A stretch of DNA of 64,000 nt from Mycobacterium sp. PS03-16 (GTDB taxonomy: Bacteria; Actinomycetota; Actinomycetes; Mycobacteriales; Mycobacteriaceae): NCBI RefSeq assembly GCF_004570325.1, contig NZ_SPQO01000015.1, forward strand, positions 57,728-121,727, in the 5' to 3' direction. The notes below the pieces were generated by a model. That model worked only from the letters and a program-made list of their open reading frames with translations, was not told where the DNA came from and made no database searches. Made by a program: the position numbers and the translations under genes. Below are positions 39,257-47,955 of the stretch, in pieces (the stretch's first letter is position 1; each line of letters opens with the position of its first letter).

Positions 39257-40221
39257 CACTGCCGGCCCAGACCACCACCGCCCACTGCCGGGCGGTGCTC
39301 GACGAGATCGGCGCCGTGGTGGTCGGTAAACGGTCGGCGCTCACCCTGATCCTGACCACCGTGCTGGCCCGCGGCCACATCCTCATCGAGGATCTGCCGG
39401 GGCTGGGGAAGACGCTGATCGCCCGGTCGTTCGCGGCCGCACTCGGATTGCGTTTCACCCGTGTGCAATTCACCCCCGACCTGCTGCCCGCCGACCTGCT
39501 CGGCGCGACGATCTACGACATGCAGACCGGGCGGTTCGACTTCCGGCACGGACCGATCTTCACCAACCTGCTGCTCGCCGATGAGATCAACCGGACGCCA
39601 CCCAAGACGCAGGCCGCGCTGCTCGAGGCGATGGCCGAACGCCAGGTCAGCATCGACGGCACCACCCACCCGCTGCCCGCGCCGTTCCTGGTGCTGGCCA
39701 CCGACAACCCGATCGAGTACGAGGGCACCTACCCGCTGCCCGAGGCGCAGCTGGACCGCTTCGCGATCCGGCTGGAGCTGCGCCACCTCAGCGAACCCGA
39801 GGAGGTGACGATGCTGCGCCGCCGCCTCGAGCGCGGGTCGGCGGAGCCCGCCGTGCAGCGGGTGGTCAGCGCGGAGGACCTGCTGGCCATACAGGAGTCG
39901 GTGGAACAGGTCACGGTGCACGACGACGTCCTGCAGTACGTCGTGTCGCTGGCGACGGCATCTCGTCAGCACCCGCAGGTCGCGGTCGGCGCCAGCCCCC
40001 GCGCCGAGCTGGACCTGGTGCAGTTGGCGCGCGCCCGCGCCCTGCTCACCGGACGCGACTACGTGATCCCGGAAGACGTGAAATCCCTTGCGGTGCCGGT
40101 GATGGCGCACCGCATCAGCCTGCGACCGGAAATGTGGGTGCGGCGGGTCCAGGGGGCCGACGTGGTCGAGGAGCTGCTGCGCCGGCTCCCGGTGCCCCGC
40201 GCCCGGACCGGCGGACCGTGA
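39253..40221 (+). CDS. MoxR family AAA+ ATPase
   Basis: This 322-residue protein has Walker A EDLPGLGKT (about 47-55), Walker B LLLADEINRTPPKTQ (about 112), sensor 1 VLATDNPIEYEGTYPLPEAQ and an arginine finger region LDRFAIRL. MoxR ATPases act as chaperones for cofactor insertion or assembly of von Willebrand factor-type partners, here the DUF58 protein encoded next. GTG start in a GTGA overlap. Confidence 0.95.
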   Translation: MTLPAQTTTAHCRAVLDEIGAVVVGKRSALTLILTTVLARGHILIEDLPGLGKTLIARSFAAALGLRFTRVQFTPDLLPADLLGATIYDMQTGRFDFRHGPIFTNLLLADEINRTPPKTQAALLEAMAERQVSIDGTTHPLPAPFLVLATDNPIEYEGTYPLPEAQLDRFAIRLELRHLSEPEEVTMLRRRLERGSAEPAVQRVVSAEDLLAIQESVEQVTVHDDVLQYVVSLATASRQHPQVAVGASPRAELDLVQLARARALLTGRDYVIPEDVKSLAVPVMAHRISLRPEMWVRRVQGADVVEELLRRLPVPRARTGGP

Positions 40222-41480
40222 CCGAGCACCCCGCCGATCACTCCGGTGTCGATATCGAACTGCGCTGGGGCGCATCGGTATTGACCAGGACGATTGCGAC
40301 GTGTGCCGCCGTGGCGCTGGCCGCGGCGCTGCTGACCGCGCGGTGGGACCTGGTGGCGTTCTGCGCGCCGCTGCTGGGTGTGCTGTGCTCGCTCGGCTGG
40401 CAGCGGCGGCCACCGGCCGTGCGGGTGTACGCACACCCACAGCTGCAGCGGTGCTTCGAAGCCGAGGCCACCACGGTCGACGTGTGGGCGGCCGCCGACG
40501 AGCCCGGCCCGATCATGTTGTCCTGCAGCACCGCCGAGGGGATGCGGGCCGATACCACCGTCGGCGACGGCGGCCGGCTGTCGGTGACGCTGACCGCCGC
40601 CCGCTGGGGCCGGTACCCGGTTCACGCGCACGTGTCGGTGACCGGCCGCGGTGGCCTGCTGGTGGGCACCGGAAGCGCCGCCGTCGCGCGGGTGGCGGTG
40701 TTCCCGATGGCGCCGCCGCAGACGGTGGCGGTGCCGCGCACGGACCTGCTCGACCGGCTGGGCACCCACCTCACCCGCCACCTCGGCCCCGGCGTCGAGT
40801 ACGCCGACATCCGCGGGTACGTCCCGGGTGACCAACTGCGCACGGTGAACTGGGCGGTCAGCGCCCGGCGCCGCAGCCTGCACGTCACCCAGCGGCTGAC
40901 GGACCGTTCCGCCGACGTGGTGGTGCTGGCCGACACCTATCCGCAGCCGGCGGGCCCGGCCACCGCGGCCACCGAACGCATCGCACGCGGTGCCGTGCAG
41001 GTGATCCAGAGCGCGCTGCGCTACGGCGACCGCGCCGGTCTGGTCACCCTCGGCAGCCGCCACACCCGGTGGCTGGCCGCCGACATCGGCCAGCGGCAGT
41101 TCTACCGCGTGCTCGACGTCCTGCTCGACGTGGCCGACCAACCAGACACGGCCACCGGCAGTCTCGCACCGCGCGCCGCCGTGCCGCCCGGCGCGATCGT
41201 CGTCGCCTTCTCCACGATGCTCGAGACGGAGTTCGCGCTGGCGCTGATCGATCTGCGCAGGCGCGGGCACACCGTGGTCGCGGTCGACGTGCTGGAGGGC
41301 AACCCGCTGGCCGATGTCGACGATCCGCTGGTCGACCGCATGTGGGCGCTGCAGCGGTCGTTCATGTACCGCGACATGGGCACGATCGGCGTGGACGTGG
41401 TGGCGTGGCCGTCCGACGTCACCCTCGATCAGGCCATGGCGGTGGCCCCGGACCGCAGACGCCCCGGGCGGCGGCGGTGA
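40218..41480 (+). CDS. DUF58 domain membrane protein
   Basis: This 420-residue protein has two membrane segments (about 27-65). The DUF58 signature is VEYADIRGYVPGDQLRTVNW (about 195-215), followed by a VWA-like domain in which VVVLADTYPQP and GTIVVAFST-like strands appear. It is the presumed partner of the adjacent MoxR. GTG start in a GTGA overlap. Function in mycobacteria is not established; other bacteria link such pairs to envelope integrity. Confidence 0.92.
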   Translation: MTEHPADHSGVDIELRWGASVLTRTIATCAAVALAAALLTARWDLVAFCAPLLGVLCSLGWQRRPPAVRVYAHPQLQRCFEAEATTVDVWAAADEPGPIMLSCSTAEGMRADTTVGDGGRLSVTLTAARWGRYPVHAHVSVTGRGGLLVGTGSAAVARVAVFPMAPPQTVAVPRTDLLDRLGTHLTRHLGPGVEYADIRGYVPGDQLRTVNWAVSARRRSLHVTQRLTDRSADVVVLADTYPQPAGPATAATERIARGAVQVIQSALRYGDRAGLVTLGSRHTRWLAADIGQRQFYRVLDVLLDVADQPDTATGSLAPRAAVPPGAIVVAFSTMLETEFALALIDLRRRGHTVVAVDVLEGNPLADVDDPLVDRMWALQRSFMYRDMGTIGVDVVAWPSDVTLDQAMAVAPDRRRPGRRR

Positions 41481-41901
41481 CCGGGTGGCCGGCGCAGCTG
41501 CTGCCGACCGGCTGTGGCGTGCTGATGGTCACCGCGTCGGCCGCGCAGGCCACCGGCGCGCAGCTGATCCCTGCGGTGGCGGCCCTCGCCGCGGTCCTCG
41601 GCGGCGCGGTGTGGCGACCGGCCGCGACACTGGCGGTGCTGCTGACGGTCGGCACGCTGGCCGTTGCCGTCCCGGCGCCGATGGTGACGGTGCTGTCCGG
41701 GCTGACCGCCGCGCTCTACCTGGTGCTGCGCCACGGCCCGGGGACGGTGACCCCGCCGAGCATGCTGGCCGTCACCGGGTTCGCGGCCGTCGCCGCGCTG
41801 GTGACCGCGGCGCCGCTGCACGTGCCGTGGCTGCCGCTGGCCGCCCCGCTCGCGCTGCTGGGCGCCTATCTGGTGGCGGTGCGGCCGTTCCTGCGCGGCG
41901 G

Positions 41902-41905
<4 letters not shown>
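41477..41905 (+). CDS. Small four- or five-helix membrane protein
   Basis: This 142-residue protein is almost wholly hydrophobic with about five membrane segments and few charged residues. No family is recognised. It starts at GTG in a GTGA overlap with the DUF58 gene and is the last gene of the operon. Its stop overlaps the gntP stop (CTAG at 41902-41905). Confidence 0.8.
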
Positions 41906-43362
<1,457 letters not shown>

Positions 43363-43510
43363 GCGGCCTCCGAACCGTCGGTCTGGGATCGTTCCCGGAC
43401 GTGTTCCGCGCTCAGGCGGATGCTCCGGTCAGCGAACACCGTGACCAGCCGACCGTAGGCGGCCGAGACATTCCCCGTCTGGCCGATATTGAAACACCGC
43501 GGGCGGGGGC

Positions 43511-45559
43511 TCAGTTCCAGATGCGCACCCGGCGCTGGGGTTCCAGGTACAGCGCGTCCGACTCGTCGACCTCGAACGCCTCGTAGAAGGCGTCGATGTT
43601 GCGGATCACGCCGTTGCAGCGGAACTCCGGCGGCGAGTGCGGATCGGTCGCCAGCCGGCGCACCGCCTCGGCGTCGCGGTACTTGGTGCGCCACACCTGC
43701 GCCCAGCCGAAGAACACCCGCTGCACACCGGTCAGCCCGTCGATCACCGGTGCCTCCTCGCCCTTGAGCGAGAGCTGGTACGCCAGCAGCGCGATCGAGA
43801 GCCCGCCGAGGTCGCCGATGTTCTCCCCGACGGTGAAGGCGCCGTTCACATGCGGAGAGGGGGAGTGGCCGTTTCGTAGATCACGCGGCGTGTACGCCTC
43901 GTACTGTTCGATCAACGCGGTTGTGCGCGAACCGAATTCGCTGCGGTCGGCATCGGTCCACCAGTCCACGAGGTTGCCGTCGCCGTCGTACTTGGCGCCC
44001 TGGTCGTCGAATCCGTGCCCGATCTCGTGGCCGATCACCGCGCCGATTCCGCCGTAGTTGGCCGCGTCGTCGGCCTCGGCGTCGAAGAATGGCGGCTGCA
44101 GGATCGCCGCGGGGAACACGATCTCGTTCATGCCCGGGTTGTAGTACGCGTTGACGGTCTGCGGGGTCATGAACCACTCGTCGCGGTCCACCGGTCCGCC
44201 CAGCTTGGCCAACTCGCGGTCGGAGGCCACCTGGTAGCCGCGCACGTAGTTGCCGTAGAGGTCGTCGCGGCGGATCACCAGCTGCGAGTAGTCCTTCCAC
44301 CGCGCCGGGTAGCCGATCTTCGGGGTGAACTTGTCGAGCTTGGCCAGCGCCTTCTCGCGGGTCTCCGGCGTCATCCACTCCAGTGAGTTGATGCTGACGC
44401 GGTATGCCTCGCGCAGGTTGGCGACGAGTTCGTCCATGCGGGCCTTGGCATTCGGCGGGAAGTGCCGCTCGACGTAGAGCTTGCCCAGCGCGTCGCCCAT
44501 CAGGTTCTCCACCACCGACACCGCGCGCTTCCAGCGGTCGCGGATCTGCTCGGTGCCCGACAGCAACCGCCCGTAGAACGCGAAGTCCTCGGCGACCAGC
44601 GCGTCGGTGAGCAGGAACGCGCGGGCGTGGATGAGCCGCCAGCGCACCCAGCTCTTCCAGTCCGCCAGCGATTCGGCGGTCCAGGCCGCGGCGAACGCCG
44701 TCAGGTAGTCGGGCTGGCGGACCACCAGCTCGGCGACCTTGTCCTCGGTCGCGCCCAGCGCGCCGACCCAGCCGGCCCAGTCGAAGCCGGGTGCCTGCGT
44801 CGGCAGATCGGCGAACCGCAGCAGGTTGTAGGTCAGGTCGGCGTCGCGGCGCTTCACCACGTCCCAGTGCGCGGCGGCCAGGCGGCGTTCCAGCGCGACG
44901 ATGCGCTCGGCGGTTCCGGCATGGTCTGCGGCGTCCCCGCCGTAGACCAGCGCGAACATCGCCGCGATGTGGCGCGGATAGGCGGCCAGGATCTCGGCGT
45001 GCTGCTCGTCGCGGAAGTACGACTCGTCGGGCAGCCCGATCCCGGACTGGCTCAGGTGCACCAGGTAGCGCGTCGAATCCTTGGAGTCGGTGTCGACGTA
45101 GATGCCTGCGCCGCCGCCGACGCCGGTGCGCTGCAGCACCCCCAGGACCGCGGCCAGTGCGTCGGGAGAGTCGGCGCCGTCGACCATGTCCAGCTCGTCG
45201 AGCAGCGGCTGCACACCGACGCGGTTCACGGTCTCCTCGTCGAGGAAGCTGGCGTACAGGTCGCCGATGCGCTGTTCGTCGGTCCCGTCGGCGGCGCCCG
45301 AGGCGGCCGCCTCGGTGCCTGATGTCGCCGCCGCGGCTCCGGTGATCAGGTCGCGGATCTGCTCCTCGGCGCGGTCGTAGAGCGAGCGGAACGCGCCGTC
45401 GGCGGCGCGGTCGGCCGGCATCTCGTACTCGGTCAGCCAGCGTCCGTTGACGTGGCCGAACAGATCGTCCTGGGGGCGCGATGCCGGGTCGACGTAACTG
45501 AGGTCCAGACCCGACTTGATGGTCGCTGTGGTTCCGGCGTCAAGGGTTCTCTCCGTCAC
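43511..45559 (-). CDS. zmp1: M13 family zinc metallopeptidase Zmp1
   Basis: This 682-residue protein is of the neprilysin family. Catalytic HEIGH is near residue 512 (GHEIGHGFDDQG) and the third ligand Glu lies in VGENIGDLGG (about 575). The substrate-binding NAYYNPGMNEIVFPA is upstream. Position beside omamA matches M. tuberculosis Zmp1 (Rv0198c, about 663 aa), which affects phagosome maturation and inflammasome activation. GTG 45559 is the only sensible start. No signal peptide is evident. Confidence 0.94.
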   Translation of the reverse strand: MTERTLDAGTTATIKSGLDLSYVDPASRPQDDLFGHVNGRWLTEYEMPADRAADGAFRSLYDRAEEQIRDLITGAAAATSGTEAAASGAADGTDEQRIGDLYASFLDEETVNRVGVQPLLDELDMVDGADSPDALAAVLGVLQRTGVGGGAGIYVDTDSKDSTRYLVHLSQSGIGLPDESYFRDEQHAEILAAYPRHIAAMFALVYGGDAADHAGTAERIVALERRLAAAHWDVVKRRDADLTYNLLRFADLPTQAPGFDWAGWVGALGATEDKVAELVVRQPDYLTAFAAAWTAESLADWKSWVRWRLIHARAFLLTDALVAEDFAFYGRLLSGTEQIRDRWKRAVSVVENLMGDALGKLYVERHFPPNAKARMDELVANLREAYRVSINSLEWMTPETREKALAKLDKFTPKIGYPARWKDYSQLVIRRDDLYGNYVRGYQVASDRELAKLGGPVDRDEWFMTPQTVNAYYNPGMNEIVFPAAILQPPFFDAEADDAANYGGIGAVIGHEIGHGFDDQGAKYDGDGNLVDWWTDADRSEFGSRTTALIEQYEAYTPRDLRNGHSPSPHVNGAFTVGENIGDLGGLSIALLAYQLSLKGEEAPVIDGLTGVQRVFFGWAQVWRTKYRDAEAVRRLATDPHSPPEFRCNGVIRNIDAFYEAFEVDESDALYLEPQRRVRIWN

Positions 45560-45599
45560 CCCAACATGCTGCCAGAAGCGCACCGGTACCCTCACGGCC

Positions 45600-46214
45600 A
45601 TGCCCGACGCGCTCACCGACGAGCCTGCCGACGCGACCGACACCGCCGACGGGCGGACCTTCAGCAGCTTCGGCATCGCCTCGGCCGCGCTGGGTGTCGT
45701 GGCGGTCGCCGCGGTCGTGCTGATCACGCTGATCTGGACCGGACATCGTGAGCAGGCCGACGAGCGGGCCTATCAGACGCGGGTCCTGCAGGCGGCCGCC
45801 GACTGGACCGGCGTGCTGATCAACATGAGCAAGGACACGGTCGACGCGAACCTGGCGCAGTTGCACGAGAACACGATCGGCGAGCTGAACGCCGACTTCG
45901 ACTCGACCGTCGAGCCCTACCGGCAGCTCGTCGGCCGGTTGCAGACCCAGACCCGCGGTCAGATCGACTCGGTGTCGATCGAGACGCTGCACCACCCCGC
46001 GCCCGGCCCGGACGGCGGGCCCGCGCTGCCGCCGCCACGCGATCCCGCGCTGTCGGCGTTCGCCTCCCGCACCGACACGGTGCTGGTGGTCGCGACGTCG
46101 GTCAGCGAGAACGCCGGCGGTGAGGAGCCGCAGACCGTGCGGTGGAATCTGCGCATCGACGTGTCCGACGTGGACGGCAAGCTGATGATCTCCCGGCTGG
46201 AGCCGATCCGATGA
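45600..46214 (+). CDS. omamA: Orphaned Mce-associated membrane protein OmamA
   Basis: This 204-residue protein has a single membrane segment (about 24-47) and a Mas-type extracytoplasmic domain. In M. tuberculosis the equivalent (Rv0199) stabilises Mce transporters and supports lipid and cholesterol import although it lies outside mce operons. Here it lies 35 kb from mce1. Divergent from zmp1 by only 40 bases, so their promoters overlap. Confidence 0.88.
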   Translation: MPDALTDEPADATDTADGRTFSSFGIASAALGVVAVAAVVLITLIWTGHREQADERAYQTRVLQAAADWTGVLINMSKDTVDANLAQLHENTIGELNADFDSTVEPYRQLVGRLQTQTRGQIDSVSIETLHHPAPGPDGGPALPPPRDPALSAFASRTDTVLVVATSVSENAGGEEPQTVRWNLRIDVSDVDGKLMISRLEPIR

Positions 46215-46900
46215 GGAACGCCCTGCGGGTGCTGGCCTTCGACGTGCTGGCCCCGGCCGCGGCGATCGCCGGCGTGGTGTTCATCGGCGTCGCGCTCGGC
46301 TGGCCGCTGTGGTGGGTCTCGGTCTGCTCGGTGCTGTGCCTGCTGATCGTGCAGGGCGTGCTGGTCAACGTGGTGCTGGCGCGCCGCGACGGCGTCACGG
46401 TCGGCACCGACGACGACGGGCCGGGGCTGCGGCTGGCGGTGGCCGGGCTGGCCACCGCGGCCCTCGTCGTGGGTGTGGCGGTGGGCTACCTGCGCTGGAC
46501 GGTGCCCGACCGCGCCTTCACCGCCGACAGCGCCGAGGTGGTCCGCATCGCCAGCAGCGTGTCGGAGGCGACGGCGACCTTCACCCCGCAGAGCCCCACC
46601 GCGTCCATCGACCGCGCGGCCGCACAGATGGTGCCCGAGCGGGCCGAGGCGTTCAAGAACGAGTTCGCCGGCGTGGCGCGGCAGTTGACGAGCAGGAACG
46701 TCTCGGCGCAGGCCAGCACCGTGTCGGCGGGCGTCGAGGCCCTCGGTCCGGCGGCGGCCAGCGTGGCGGTGGTGCTGCGCGGTACGCAGAGCGTGCCCGG
46801 CGAACCGGTCGACACCGCGGTGCTGGCGCTGCGCGTCACGCTGTCCAAAGCCGACGGCCGCTGGCTGGTCGACGACGTCACGCCGATCCATTCCCGCTGA
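46211..46900 (+). CDS. omamB: Orphaned Mce-associated membrane protein OmamB
   Basis: This 229-residue protein has three membrane segments (about 9-30, 33-55 and 76-98) before a Mas-like domain. It starts at ATG in an ATGA overlap with omamA and matches M. tuberculosis Rv0200. Probably acts with OmamA on Mce importers. Confidence 0.86.
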   Translation: MRNALRVLAFDVLAPAAAIAGVVFIGVALGWPLWWVSVCSVLCLLIVQGVLVNVVLARRDGVTVGTDDDGPGLRLAVAGLATAALVVGVAVGYLRWTVPDRAFTADSAEVVRIASSVSEATATFTPQSPTASIDRAAAQMVPERAEAFKNEFAGVARQLTSRNVSAQASTVSAGVEALGPAAASVAVVLRGTQSVPGEPVDTAVLALRVTLSKADGRWLVDDVTPIHSR

Positions 46901-46904
46901 CCTG

Positions 46905-46957
46905 GCGATTTCGGCGTGGTCGGTCGCGCTCAGCGCGACGAACTACACCGAAATCGC
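46905..46957. terminator. Compound inverted repeat between convergent genes
   Basis: Outer arms GCGATTTCGG (46905-46914) and CCGAAATCGC (46948-46957) pair perfectly. Inner arms GTCGCGC (46923-46929) and GCGCGAC (46933-46939) form a second stem with loop TCA, and several bases between the stems can also pair. It can stop transcription from both sides; no T run. Confidence 0.7.
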
Positions 46958-46958
46958 G

Positions 46959-47387
46959 CTACAGGAGGCGGGCGTAGTCGACTTTGAGGCAGCGGTCCAT
47001 CACGACCTGCAGGCCGGCGGCCACGCCGTCGCGCGCGAGCTGCTCGTCCCACAGTCCCTGCTGCAGCCACAGCGTCTTCGCGCCGATGGCGACGGTGTCC
47101 TGCAGCACCGACGCCAGCTCGCTGCGCCGCCGGAACACGTCGACCATGTCGGGCACCACGGGCAGGTCGGCCAGCGACGGATACACCCGGGTCCCGTCGA
47201 TCTCCTCGACCGTCGGGTTCACCAGGTACAGCTCGTAGTGGCTGGCCGAGCGCAGGTAGTCCCACACCCCGTAGCTGGGGCGCATCGGGTTGGCGGAGGC
47301 GCCGACCACCGCGACCGTGCGCGTCTCCTGCAGGATGCGCCTGAGTTCGTCGGTGTCGGGTTCGGTCCAGTCGGCGGTGTCGGTCAT
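46959..47387 (-). CDS. CoA-binding domain protein (YccU-like)
   Basis: This 142-residue Rossmann-like protein has VAVVGASANPMRPSYGVWDYL (about 24-44), LVNPTVEEIDG and VPDMVDVFRR, the CoA-binding family pattern. Start ATG 47387 is chosen because ggggaa lies eight bases upstream; ATG 47408 is possible. Function unknown. Confidence 0.88.
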   Translation of the reverse strand: MTDTADWTEPDTDELRRILQETRTVAVVGASANPMRPSYGVWDYLRSASHYELYLVNPTVEEIDGTRVYPSLADLPVVPDMVDVFRRRSELASVLQDTVAIGAKTLWLQQGLWDEQLARDGVAAGLQVVMDRCLKVDYARLL

Positions 47388-47427
47388 GGGAACAGCATTC
47401 CCCGTCACCGGCGCCCCGACGCGGATC

Positions 47428-47955
47428 TCAGCGCCCGCTGCGGGACCGTTGCGCGCGGATCTTGGCGAAGCGGTCGGACAGGCGGCCCATCCGGATCATC
47501 AGCGACGCCGACGGGCTCACCTCGCCGTCGAGGTAGCTGGTGAATTCGTCGACCTCGACGCCGATGCGCGACGCGAACTCCGGCGCCCCCAGCCCCGACC
47601 GGTTGAGCAGCAGCTGGACATGGCGGGCCACCTCGGCGCGTTCGGCGGCCGCGAGGTGCTCGCGCGCCCGCACCAGCACCTCGGTCAGCGCCGTGGACAC
47701 CCCGTACGGCGGCGCCTTCTCGAGGACCTCTTCGACCTGGCGCGCGGTGCGGCCGAACGGGTCGCGTTTGACCGCGGTGACGATGCGCTGCCAGACGGTG
47801 AGGTCGTCGGTCTCGAGCGCGCTGCGGATCGCCGCCGTCGACCAGAACTCGACCGGCCGTTCGTCGACCGGTGCCCGGTGCGGCGCCGTCGTCAGCGGTC
47901 GGGTCGGCGCGGACGCAGCCTCGCGGCCGGCCTCCCGCTCGCTGGCCAACGTCAC
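47428..47955 (-). CDS. Conserved protein with HTH-like C-terminus, coupled to mmpL11 (Rv0201c-like)
   Basis: This 175-residue protein starts at GTG overlapping the mmpL11 stop (GTGA). The N-terminal 100 residues are helical (AAIRSALETDDLTVWQRIV). The C-terminal GLGAPEFASRIGVEVDEFTS and DGEVSPSASLMIRMGRLSD read like an XRE-type helix-turn-helix. It matches M. tuberculosis Rv0201c by position. A DNA-binding role is inferred only. Confidence 0.82.
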   Translation of the reverse strand: MTLASEREAGREAASAPTRPLTTAPHRAPVDERPVEFWSTAAIRSALETDDLTVWQRIVTAVKRDPFGRTARQVEEVLEKAPPYGVSTALTEVLVRAREHLAAAERAEVARHVQLLLNRSGLGAPEFASRIGVEVDEFTSYLDGEVSPSASLMIRMGRLSDRFAKIRAQRSRSGR

